A stretch of 64,000 nucleotides of DNA from Apteryx mantelli (lineage: Eukaryota > Chordata > Aves > Apterygiformes > Apterygidae): contig NW_027118693.1 of NCBI RefSeq assembly GCF_036417845.1, positions 2,428,001 to 2,492,000 on the forward strand, written 5' to 3'. Below the pieces are notes generated by a model, which saw only the letters and a program-made list of their open reading frames with translations, was not told where the DNA came from and did not search any database. The translations under genes were made by a program, and so were the position numbers. Positions 21,901 through 33,300 of this stretch are shown here, piece by piece. Each line of letters opens with the position of its first letter. The first letter of the stretch is position 1.

Positions 21901-24228
21901 TAGAGCCATTCAGTAGCCTCATGTTCCCAGCCTGAGTCAGTGCCTTCTAGAGGGAAGAGATCTCAGTCCTCTTCCTTCACCTGCCCTCCAAGCCAGAACA
22001 ACTGCTGTCTGTGACCTCTTTTCAAGCCATTCTTCTAAATTATTTTACAACTTCCCCTCCACAGAGCTTTTCCCTACTTTTTGGATTTCCAAATCCTTAT
22101 CAGCAGTAAAACTTCCTTGGCTTTGTATGTTCTGCCGTTGGATGGCTTACCTTCTGGCATGTGCTCTTGCCTGGAGCTTTTGGGGATCTCACAAGAGATC
22201 ATGCTATTGGGGAAAGAGGTGATGATCTAGGGTGTAAGTTGAGAAGGCAGGAATAATTTTCCTTTTTTTCTTTTTTTTTTTTTCATGCCTCAGTAACTGT
22301 GTCTGTTTGTTTGATCAAAGGGAGAGACTAGATGAATTTCTGCCCTGATGCTAGGGGAAAGGGGAAGAAGGAGTTTGTCTAGCCTTCCGCTTCCACCTTG
22401 TGTGGAACAAGTCAAGGTGGAATGATTCTACAGAAGACTCAAGGAGCTCTCTGGACCAAGAAAAACAGAACTAGGAGCACTCCCTTACCTAACTTGGGAT
22501 GGCTACCATAGAGCTGTCTCTCCCTGAGCTTCCTTTGTAGTCAGTGAAGAGAAACAGCTACTGTTGGCTACAAGTCATGTGAGCTCACCTAGCCCATTAG
22601 CTTAAGGTGAGGTGTATCCCTCTAGAAATGACTCTCAGAGTGTGAAGGCAGGCTAAGAAAGGAGCTCCGTTGGATGGTACCTCTTGCAGGCATCCAGTGG
22701 TATTCCAGATGCCCTGGGCATGTGCATATCATGTAGAGGAAACCTGTGCCCTTCTGAACACCTACACCTATCAAGTCATAGAGCTTCTTGTGTCAAAGTC
22801 ACCTCAGCTTCACCTCAGTCACCTCAGCTCCCTCCCACGTTAATGACAGGCGACCAGCATCTTCACATCGCCACAGGGGGACTCATCCTGCCTGTTTTAG
22901 GAGCCCATCTTAGAAGAGCATCTGCCATTCTCTGCTGTGGCTGATTTTGACTACCAGGGAAGTCTCCATCTGAGACCATCTGAGATTTGGATCATAAAAG
23001 ATTGTTGAAGTGAATTGCAGGGGACTCACTCGTGAACATAGATTAAATTTGAGGATACTCAAGGAAATAGGTTTCTTATTTTGGAGGTCATTGGGTCCAA
23101 CACCCCCCTCAAAGAAAAGCAAGCTATGTGGCTCATACTTTTTCCCCCTAGCTATCACCTTGAACTCTGTCATATCTCAGGTTCTTTTCTCTCTCCTACC
23201 ACTTTCAACCACAGTAGTTTCCAGACTTCCCTCTCTTTGTCATCCCCCAGCAACCTGTGCACATCATTAAAAAGAGCATCTTGCTCCCAGGCTCAGCTCA
23301 CCCTGGGATGCAGGAGGTGACTGAAGTCCAGTTCTTCAGGAAATGGGGAATGGTTGCTTCATACAGGAATATCAGTGCTCACATATTTCATCGTTGATCA
23401 GGGAGAAGCTTGCACTGTACCTGCTGGTACTCATTCTTTCTCTCTGAAAGGAAGATAGCACCCGCCCAAGGACACTCAAGCCAAGCCCATCACTGTCCTG
23501 AGTGGGCTCTGTGTGATCCATCACTCCCGTTGTCGGGGAGTCAGAGTGTGTCAAGAGCTCACTATGTTTCTGCTTGAGAGCCCATCTCATACTGCTGCTC
23601 AAAGTCCCCACTTTCAATCCCCATAGCAAGTTATTGTGGGGAGAAAAAGGAATCTTGGAATGATGAAACCACTTCCAGGGCATCCAACACATCAGTTCTT
23701 GGAGGCTGAACTATCCTCTGCAAATGTTGCTCTTAAGTGTGTAACAGAGCCAGTATCACTGTGTTAAGACTTAGAGATCAACATTCAAATATCTGAAGTT
23801 AAGGTAGATGAATGCCACCCAGAGAATCTACACATTGGTTATAGTTATATGCTGGAGGAAATTCAGGGTATGCAGAATTTCATGATTGATTTCTGTCACT
23901 CTACACTTATGCCATACTCATCCCTCGGGGTATGGCACCTGACTCTTAGAGAAGCTTTCTGTATTATCAACACCCTCATCTTTTCATCTCCCACTGCAGC
24001 AGGATGGTATTGATTCAGTTACTAAAAAGAAAAAAAAATGCAGGCTTTCATCTATGAATTCAGATGAGGAAAAGCAAAGAAAGACTGAGGAGATCTTCAG
24101 AGGCCATGGTAAGCATGAACTGTGGGAGTAAAGCAAGGAGAAAGGATTAGGGATAGGAAAAGAAGAAAATATGAAGGCTCCCTTCATAAGATCTGTGTTA
24201 GCCAGTGGGAAGCAAATGAGTAATTAAA
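18904..24228. other. intergenic, repeat-rich
   Basis: No gene recognised in 5.3 kb. Bases 19130-19190 (AGGGCATCTCAAATAGCAGA and downstream) and, reversed, 20840-20885 (GATGACCAGTTCAGGC) match the dispersed repeat. CCATTGACTATAATGGA at 21818-21834 is a short near-palindrome typical of old amniote repeats. Bases 23080-23130 contain a weak CR1-like phrase (GGAGGTCATTGGGTCCAACA). T runs lie near 19988-20005 and 22265-22283. Confidence 0.5.

Positions 24229-24270
<42 letters not shown>
24229..24270 (+). repeat. (GT)n microsatellite
   Basis: GT dinucleotide repeat of about 21 units with one GC interruption near its left end. Confidence 0.95.
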
Positions 24271-24272
<2 letters not shown>

Positions 24273-25730
24273 GAAATGATGCAAAGGGAAGAAGGGGGCA
24301 GTATGGTTTCTGCTTAAAGTACTGGGAAAATAAGACCCAGAAAATGTACCTTTCCTCTGCAGAAGGACCTACAACTTTTTAGAGGGGCTCAGACTATGAG
24401 ATCGCCTTTCACAATTCCCCTCTGCAAGAAACCTCAGAGGAAAGGAGGGATGGGATTCATCTTCCCAAATGTAGACACGTCCAGTGGAAAGGCTTGATTC
24501 AGTTGCCCACTTATCACTGTCAATATGGAGAAGCCATATCTAGGACGCACAGAGGAATTCCATGCCTCAACTTAGTTGGGCAATGGGAGGGAAAACAGCC
24601 ACTTCAGAGTAAGGTTTCTCCCACTTCAGAGCACGTACAACACACATGAGGACTGACCTGGCAAAAGAGATGAGGTGGGAACGCAGGGTGGTGGGAGGCT
24701 GGCTGAGAACAAAGGCTCAGAGGAAGATGAAGTCAGGCCCTGCCTCTGGTGACCAAATCGCAATCAGCTTCTGTTGATATACTTCTTATATGCTTGTGTC
24801 TCCACAGATAAGAGCTGTATCTCCTCAGAAGGCCAGCCCAGGTGCCGAAAGCTGCGTGAGGGACATGCTCTAGGCACGCACAGGAGGGAGGCTTTAGGGA
24901 TAGGCTCATCTCAGCAGGGCAACAGGCCAATCCAGGAGCCTTCTCCGCTTGCTCTGATGGCCCAGGCTCCCTGGTCGGACCGTGGAAGGAGTGAGGTGCT
25001 GCATGGGGCTTGTGTTAGGCACCAGCCTCAGGATGGGCTGACTCACAGCCAGGCTTTCACTGATGGCCTCAACCACAGGCAGCAGTGCTGTTGGCCACAC
25101 GTGAGCACTGGAAGCCCTTTCAGATGCCTGCACATTTCCCGTTTCTGCTTCCGTTGTCCCCCTCTTGCCTCAGTCCCTAGCAGACCTCTTCACTAGGCCC
25201 CAGCTCTGTGATCCCTGCCCACATCCATGTTCGGCGTGCCTGAGGCCATCCTGACCCATAGGAGGTGCATGCATGGGTGCAGTCAACTCTGTGGCACTGG
25301 CGATCTTCACTGAACGGAACAGTAACTAACAATACAGACCTCTCCTCTGGGAATATGTACAGCTGAGAGACAGGGCTACCATCTCAGGAACCCACAGACA
25401 GGAAAATACGTCAATGCTTGCCCCTGGAAGGAGCTCACATTACGGCTGAAATTCCTTTATGCTCTTCACAGAAAAAGAAAGCTCAGACATTTCAAGAGCT
25501 CCCGCTTCCAGCATGATAATGGGGTTTATTTTAAAGAAAGAAGACAGCCAGGGATATTCTTTGCACTCTTCTACACCAGGCCTATATTCCCCTAAGACAT
25601 TTATTCCCTTCTCCCCCTTCCCATTCCACAAACTTCTCCATATGCTACACTTTGAAAGCTACACCTGATACACAGAACATGCATTTCCAAGTCTGCCATG
25701 CTAGGTCAGTTCATTCCTGGTGGATCACAA
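24271..25730. other. intergenic
   Basis: Mixed-composition DNA downstream of the OR pseudogene at 25731-26690. The longest ORF (140 codons from 24774) shows no recognisable domain. No element identified. Whether the palindrome arm reaches this far left cannot be seen, because its partner would lie beyond base 64000. Confidence 0.45.
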
Positions 25731-26690
25731 CTAGTATGAGCTCTGTGTGGAGGCCACAGTTTTCCTGAGTGCCTTTCCAAGAGCCCCCTTGATCTCCCTG
25801 TTCTGCAGGCTGTAGATGAGTGGACTGACCACGGGTGTGAGGATGGTGTAGAAAAATGGGACAGCATTTTATTGAGCTGTCTCAGCAGAGCTGTTCTGGG
25901 CATCATATAGACAATGGTGAGGGTCCCGTGGAAAACAGTGACCATGGTGAGGTGAGAGGAGCAGGTGGAGAAAGCCTTCTGCCTCCTCATGCTGGTGGGG
26001 ATCCTCAGGATAACAGCTCTGATGCAGACACAGGATGCCAGAGTGAATAGCAAAAGGAAGACTACATCCAGAAAGCCGATTACGAAAGTAACCAGCGTAG
26101 GCACTGTGGTGTCACTGCAGGAGAGCGCTAGCAAAGGGGTAAAATCACAGAAGAAGTGATCAATGACACTGGGGCCACAGAACTGTAACTGAGAAAATAA
26201 CCACGTCACTGTTGTAGACATTAGTAATCGGGCTAGCCAAGACCCAGACGCCAGCTGGAGACACACCTTCCAGTTCATGAGGCTTGCACAGAGCAGGGGT
26301 TGGCATATGGCCAAGTACCGATCACAGGGACATGGTGGCCAGCAGGTCATACTCAGTAGCTGCAAAACAGCCAAAGAAATAGAACTGTGTCATGTAGCCA
26401 TGAGCAGAAATGGTTCTGTCCCCAGTCAGGAATCTGGCCAGCAGCCCGGGCAGAATGGTGGAGGTGTAGAAGATTTCCACACTGGAGAAATTCCCCAAGA
26501 AGAAGTACCTGGGGGTATGCAGATGCCTGCGTGCCACCACTAGCACAACAATGAGGATGTTCCCAAACATGGTCACCAGGTGGATCATGCGAGAGAGGAG
26601 GAAGAGAGGCATCGGAAGCTTGGGGACATTACCCGGTCCCAGCAGGAGGAACTCCACTGGAGATGTCCAATTGCCCCATTCTTCTTTCTC
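25731..26690 (-). pseudogene. olfactory receptor pseudogene, OR11-like (left arm copy)
   Basis: Recognisable OR with an N-glycosylation site NWT followed by VEFLLLG, TM1 GN, PRYFFL in place of PMYFFL, DRYLAIC at the TM3 end, FCDF, KAFSTCSSH and, in a third frame, [15 protein letters not shown] with a tail stopping at 25731. Damage: there is no in-frame ATG before the NWT site (the frame runs upstream only to a GTG). One extra C in the CCC-type run near 26327-26329 turns MSYDRY into MSL-stop. A second frameshift lies near 25860-25875, before TM7. The conserved cysteine at the start of TM3 is tyrosine. The style of TM2-TM3 (ACC-rich TSTILP, LTGDRTIS, TQFYFF) is like OR11A1-type receptors of birds and reptiles. 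Sequence from 26028 upward is mirrored at 63338-64000, including the extra C. Confidence 0.88.
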
Positions 26691-26810
26691 CTTGTAGTGC
26701 TGCAGGTCCTTCTTGTCAAACCCACTTGGCAGGAGGGGAACCGCAGAGAAAGAGCATGCGCTTCTGTGTTTGTGGTAAAAAGGTTGACAGAGACAACATG
26801 AGATTTGCAC

Positions 26811-29261
26811 TCATCTGACCGAATTCACATTTGGTTTAGGGGCTTCATTCCTAGTGAAAGGACAGGAACAGGTTCTTGTGGAGGGCAAAACTGCTCATCC
26901 TAGGGGAACCTCCTCTGATGAGACAGATGAGCTGCTCCATTGAGGTGCCTATTTCACTGTGTGGATTAAAAAGGAATGTACATTTGCTCATATTTAGCCT
27001 ACTATGCCTGAAGTTATTCCTGGTAATACCCAGCATAGCTGTTGGCCAAATCCTTCTGCTCTCGAGCAACAGGCAGATGTGCCAGAGAGAAAAAGCCCCA
27101 TCATGCAAAAATAGCCTTTAGGGGAACACATCACACCAAAGGTTGCTTCTTCTCACAGAAGAAGGATGCACACTGAACGGAGTTAGTGGTCTCAACTCCC
27201 TGAAACATGTGCTTTCTGAGGAGATGATTCTGCACTGGACAGTCCATCTCTTTCTGTTGACAAAGAGTGGTCAGGAGTTACTAGCTCAGTCTTGGAAGGG
27301 ACTGTAAATGGACTGTTAGAGAGGATACTTACAAGCAGTTGTGTAACTTGGGAGAGAAGGGAGGGGGAAAAGTGAATGCCAGAGAAGGGGTACCTGAGCC
27401 ATCCAAGCAACGTGAGGAAGAGAACCGTTGTATGGGGAAGAAGGGAAAAGGAGAGGGAAGTTCATTTCCTGCACATCTTTTCCTCCTCGGTTTTAATTTC
27501 TGAGAGCATTTGAGCTGTCACCTGCAGCAGCAGCAGCAGCACAGCACCTGGACCTCAGCATTTCCAGCTGAGCTCTCAGGGCTCCCTGTTCAGCATTGTG
27601 ATGAGGGCGGATGAGTGCCCCGAGGGTGAGTGGGGACTGAGGTAGTGTGGAAGCACGGTCAAGCACATGCTTATGGTAAACCCCTGACACACGCCTGAGT
27701 AGCTGCCCAGGGAAAGTCCATGGCTGCAAGACAGAGCTCTTTGCCCACTCCTCCTCTGCCCTTTCATAACACTGGGGTCAGATAAAATGATGTCCCTGGT
27801 GATTCCCTGCTGCAAACTTTAGACCTTGTACAGTGCGTTGGAGAAGGCTGAAGCAGCCATCTAGACAGTCCAGGGAGCTCCTGGGATGGATGAGTCAGTG
27901 ATTCACCCCGCCTATAGGGGAATGAATTGTTGCCAAAGGTGCTTGCATAGGGAGGGTGTCCCAGATTCACTGCTGCCTGTGGATCACATCCTTGGTGGAT
28001 GGCTGAGAGTCAACTGTGAGAGAGCTGGGAGACTGAGACTGATCCCTAAAACAAAAGCAAGATGGAGAGAGAGAGAAAGATTCAGAGAGGCAGGAAATTA
28101 AGGCACATGTACAGGCACAGTGGTCCCATACACTCTGCCCAAACTCTTCTTTCTCTCAGCTGAAGTGTGTGAGTGCCCATCAGCTGATGCCCTGCAGCAA
28201 CCACACAGCTCTCACTCTGCACCACAGCCATGCTCCCTGTATCTCTGTTCAGCAGTGTCAAGGACTAAGAGAGGGAAAGAGTGAGCTGGAGTAAGAAGAC
28301 ATGAAGGAAAGGCCTGGAGTGAGGCACATGTCTCCCTCCCTGGTTGTCACTGCGCAAAGGGCCGCTGGCACGTTAACAACACCCAGATCTGCCTCAGCAC
28401 ATATAGCTGCTGCCTGTAATCCTCAGCATGGTGTGGTGACCTTTCCTCCAATGGTAACTGAGAATGAAAGGCAAGGCCTGGGTCTCCCCCTCGGCCTTTT
28501 CCCCACTACATCCCCCTCTTTCCTAGTCTGTCTGCAGACCCTGAGCCAAGGCTCATTCCTTGCTCTGCCCTTGCACTCGTCTTTCAACATCTCCTGCTGT
28601 GAGTCTTCAGCAGCACCTGAATGTCACCTGCTCTGCAGTGTCTCTGGTGTTTATGGCACAAGTGAGTCTCCTGAAGGTCCTTGCTGCAGCTCAGCTTCTC
28701 TTTGTGCTGCAGAAAGTGAGCCCTGGGTAACTGAAGCCCTGTGGGGATGAAAGCTCTGAGCTGCCCTCGCCCACACCTCTATGGCCTTTCAGCATGCTCT
28801 TAGGAAGAGTGAGCACGAGCCAGGGGAATGAGCACTGGTCTCTTCAAACTCATGGAGCAGAACTAGAGTGAGACAGGTGCCACAGCTTCTCCTTGCACAC
28901 TCCATGAGCGGTCAGTGGGCAGAAAAGCAGAGTCAGCAGGTGTTTGGAGACTTGCAATGGGGGATGCCATGCCTCACCCTCAGAGGTGCCAGGCTCTGCC
29001 CTCTGAGGAGAGAGGAAAGCCAGACCTTTCCCAGAGGCAAAGGTACCTGACTTGCTGGGAGCCAGAGGAAGCCAAGTTACTGCTACAGACTCGCACACAG
29101 GATTCCTCTTTCCTACATGGGAGGTGCACAGCGTTCTCCTCTGCCCCTGCTTTAGGTCAAGGGGAGCAGGAGGGCATGATTCCTCTCAGCTCTCTTTGAC
29201 TTGCACCTCGTGACAAGGAGACTCCTCTGCCTCTCCACTGAGTGTGAAAGGGAGAGAGGAA
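26811..29261. other. left-arm intergenic
   Basis: No gene recognised. There is a short (CAG)5 run at 27525-27539 and an unrecognised 149-codon ORF at 28301-28750 that overlaps other frames equally well. Mirrored at 60767-63217. Confidence 0.45.
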
Positions 29262-29460
29262 CCCTGGGAGGTCATCCACGCTGCGCAGCTGCTCGGAGCA
29301 TGGTGTGTAGTGAAGTCAGACCAGGAGGCTCTGGGCGTGTTCTGTGGCGTCTTGAAAACCTCCAAGAGGGGACACTCCATAGCCTGTCTGGGCAATGTGT
29401 TCCAACACCTGACTCTCCTCGTGGTCATTTTTTCCTTTATGTCCAGTCAGAATGGAGTGG
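29262..29460 (-). mobile_element. CR1 LINE 3' fragment, antisense (left arm)
   Basis: The plus strand reads as the reverse of a CR1 3' region: GGGAGGTCATCCACGCTGCG, then GTCTTGAAAACCTCCAAGAG, GACACTCCATAGCCTGTCTG and GGCAATGTGTTCCAACACCT. About 200 bp, with no coding part. Mirrored at 60568-60766. Confidence 0.8.
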
Positions 29461-32400
29461 CTTCACGGCTCTCTAATTCTGCCAGCTGAAAGTCTGCGGA
29501 AGGATCTCTCTTGCCCAAGTATAGATGTCTTTAATATAATAGCTACATCTGACCTTATCATCGAGCCTCTCTTCTGATTCCCCAGGAAGAAAAGGCAGAA
29601 TTTAGGAGGCATGACTTATCCTACTTCATGTGGGCAGCTGAAACCACTCTAGAAGTATCTGCTCCCTTTGTGGACCATCATCTTTCCTCCAGATGAAGAC
29701 ATGGTCTCCTTGGCCAACAGGAAACATTATGAAGAGAGTGATTTCCCAGAAGTGCTCTGCACAAATGAAAGAGAAAGCAATGGATTTCCTTAAGGAAGGC
29801 TCTCTCCATGGACCCCAGAGGAAGTACAGAAGAGCAGCTTAGACTTTGCAGCTTTCTCCAAGGTGTATACAATTGTCTGTGACTGATTGCACCTCCTCCA
29901 TTCTTTAGCTATTTGCAGTTATCACTTCTGTTTCTCATTCCCTGTCACAGCTGCCATTCTAGCTGTAGAAAGGGGGCTTAACATGCATTCACCCAGGACA
30001 AATCAGGTCCAGTTTGCCTTCATGTAGTGCTTGGATAGAGCAGAGAAATATATAAGAACTCAATTTTGCAAAAGCAAAAGCTTGTGCCAAATTGTTCCTT
30101 TCTTGCTCAGAAATGCCCCAGCTCCCATCTCATCCTGGACATCATCTTATTCTAGGTCCACATCTGGTTAACATAGTGCAAACTGCCAACAAAAAAGAGA
30201 CAGTTTAGTCCTCTTCCTCAGTGTGTTATTGGGAGTTTGATCTCATTGCAGTTCCACGCTTGTGTTGGAGCTCCATGTTGTTTTCTGTTCATACGGGACA
30301 CTTGAAGAACAAGGATGCAACTCCAGAAGTGGCTGATAGGTCCTGCCTCTGCCTTCTGCCTGCTCCACAGTGTAAGCCTTGGCAAGTAACTCAGTGCTCT
30401 CTCAGGTGTCAGCTGTGTGGCATTCAGAATAGCCTGAAATGGCTGCACTGCAAAAGAATGGGAGTATCAAGTATGGGGGTGTGGGATATTAAGGTCCTGC
30501 TACCCCCAGGAATAAGGAAATACGAATACGGAGATATGCAGGAGAATATTTTTCCACCTAATTTCAGTTGTCAGAGCATCTAGTTCAAGCTCAGGTCTAA
30601 ATCTTAGCTCTGAGCTTAAGCTAAGCTAAGATCCAAGCTGAGACCTAAACTCTAAATCAGGCAGCTAATTGCCCTGCACTAGCCCCCGGCTGTACAAAAG
30701 CTTTGAAGATTTCATCTATTTTAAGCTTTGTTCTCTTAATTATACCATCTAGACCAGGATTATGTCTGGCAAGTTAATCATTGATGCTTTGCTGTGGGGC
30801 TAGTAAGATTGTTCCTGCTATCCACCAGGATGGAGAGGGGCAGTGAACAGCCTCTCTGTGAAGGATAGTGCCATGCCATACCCAGCAGCGCGGTTCCAAA
30901 GGTAGTTTATCTTTGATGTTAATCCAGCTGTGCAGGTACTGTACTTCTGTCAGCCCCAGCTCTCACTTGCCTGAGTGCTCCAGGGTCCTCACCTGCTCTG
31001 TGGCAAAGTCTGAGTTGGGTTTGGTGGCAAACCCTGGTGCTGGCATTGCTAAGCAGTACGATGTGAAAAACACTGTCCTCTATCCTCTTTTTCCCCCACT
31101 CCATCCCCCAAAATTAGGCGTGCACACTTGGGAGGCTTCTATGCAACTGTTCAATTTATGGACCAGCCATAGCATTTTACCAGCAGCTGTTTCTTTCTTC
31201 CTTTACAGCAATGATCGTCTCAATTTTGTAGATTTTGTTCTCTTCAGGGTTCATTTTTGAAGTTCTTCTGGGTAAAATGTCCCCTTGACTGCTTCCTGAC
31301 TGTAGTCTATTAAACAGTACACTGGTATCCGACCCCTTCTCACAGCTCTTGCCATACAGCTCACAAGCTACGTTTCCTTACTGCACCCCATCCCTGCCCT
31401 TCCCTGCTAGCTGGGGAGGGGGCTCCGTGGGAGGAAGTTCCTGTGCCTATGGCAGAATCTGAAACCCTCACAGCAAAGCATTTTCTCCAGCTCTCAAGTC
31501 TTGTTTCTTTTGCTTTGCTTTGCTTTTTTGCAGGGGGTGAGCTGGGGTGGGGAGAGGGGTTGGATGGAAAAAGTGTTCTCTATCCTTGAAAAATGAAGAC
31601 CCCAGGAAGAGATTCTGCCTTGGCTAAACGGAGATATTTTAAGTGCAGGCAGCCACAGCTTGATGTACCCTGGCCATCAATGAAGAGAATAAGTTGATTT
31701 TCCAATGGGATGCAAATCAACCTAAGGAAGATGCCTCGGAGGAGATTCAGTTCAGAGAGCTAGACACCTGACTGTGGGTGTTCTTGTGCAGGTACCTCCA
31801 CATGAGCTGCGTAGTTGATCTCACATGGAAATGTACTCAGTTCATAGGGCTGGGGAGTAATTCCACCGACCAGCCTTCAACTGCTTAAGCAGCTGTCTAG
31901 TGCCATTTTACATGTCCTAGGATATCCAGCCTGTTTTCTAGCTGTTGCAGCAGGTGGCTGCCAGTTTCTTGCATGCCCTGGTTTCACTTACCAGCCCCGT
32001 GCAGATAACTTTACACACTACAGAGCATCCCAAGTGCCCACTTTATGAGCCAGGAGAAGAAGGAGCTGAAGACTAAAACTTTTGGTGGTGAGTGGAAGTT
32101 CAGGGATAAAAAGGGCAGGTGTTACATAGTGTGGCTTGTGATTTCTGATTGAGAGGCACCACTCAAACAGTGGGATCTGGGGGATGCGGAGCAGTTTTCG
32201 GATACCATGAGGTTCCTTGTGAAGACATTGGGTACCAACAGATGGGGTCAGATTGCAGGGGGCCTGCAGGCTACGCCTGAGGAGTATCAGGAAGACTGAA
32301 GTTGCAAGGATTATATTTCATCCCTGAGAGGCACTGCTTGAGGACGGAGGATGATGTGGGGAGAGTTATGCAGGGCTGGGGCTGCAGGGATGTGTAGACT

Positions 32401-32965
32401 GCATTGAAGCAAAGCATTAAAACTCTGTGAGTGCATGCGTGTCAAAAATGGAAGAGGCACCCCACATCAAAGGTGCTTCTTGAGGGAAGAACCTCTGTCC
32501 CTTTCCTTTGTCTTCCTGCAAGTGGTGCCTCTGATGGTCTGGTCTAATCAGTGCTTGGGGAGGGACATGGACTTCTGGCAGCTCTATCTCTAACAGCCCT
32601 CAGCAAGCCCCATTAAACCTCCAAGGCACTTTAGTCCTGTGATTTCACTTCACGCTGGGCAACTTTCCCCTGGGAGTTTGTAAGACTGTGGGAACCCTAA
32701 TGAGCTTCTCATTGCATCTAATCCACAGGGTGGCTAGTAGGAGAAATTAAGAGTTTTGTTAAGCACAAAAGTTTTGAATGAGCACATGATGTATTCTGGT
32801 TTCATTTGTTTCTCATGTTTAAGCCTAACAAAGTTACACTAGCGTGTTTCAAATGAACTTCATGAATGTCCATTTCCAGTGGCCATCTAGTGCTATCCTA
32901 TGGAATAGACGTGGGACGGTGGGACATCTGTTACCAAAAGCAGCCTTCTAGGGTGCACTAATGTC
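29461..32965. other. left-arm intergenic
   Basis: 3.5 kb with no recognisable gene. ORFs are short or overlap in opposite strands without domain features. A small TTTGC-type repeat lies near 31508-31530. Mirrored at 57063-60567. Confidence 0.45.
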
Positions 32966-33300
32966 CCAGAATTTCAGACCTTCCTCTTCCCACTGGTTCT
33001 AGTTATCTGCATTATGACCTTCCTGGGGAATATCCACATTGTTATGCTGGTGATTGCTGAGCAGCATTCCCATGCCTTTCAATTCTGCCAGGCATGGGAT
33101 GTGTTAGTACCCTATTCACTATTTTGATGACCCCTTCTACCAGAGAAAGACAGAGGGCTTTCTCAGCCATCTCCTTCCACCTCATTGTAGTAAAAATTTC
33201 TACAGCACCCTAATCATTGTGTATCTCTTACCAAAACCCAACACCCTGCCAACCCCTAGCAAAGGTCTTTCTGTCTTTTACACAGCCCTCACTCTTCTAA
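32966..33300 (+). pseudogene. olfactory receptor remnant lacking TM2-TM5 (left arm)
   Basis: Two OR pieces lie next to each other. From 32966 a frame reads PEFQTF, then TM1 with FLGNIHIVMLVIAEQHSHA, ending near 33090. From about 33136 another reads STRERQRAFSAISFHLIVV, which is the intracellular loop 3 / TM6 segment, followed by remnants of IIVYLLPKP and a TM7-proximal part (LAKVFLSF). Everything from TM2 to TM5 is missing and the remaining parts are in several frames, so this is an old deletion pseudogene. It is in the opposite orientation to the other two ORs of the arm. Mirrored at 56728-57062. Confidence 0.8.

Noticed and set aside
28301-28750. 149-codon ORF in each arm as a gene
   Set aside because: No domain or motif and low-complexity S/P/A-rich content. 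It is preserved between arms only because the whole arm is.
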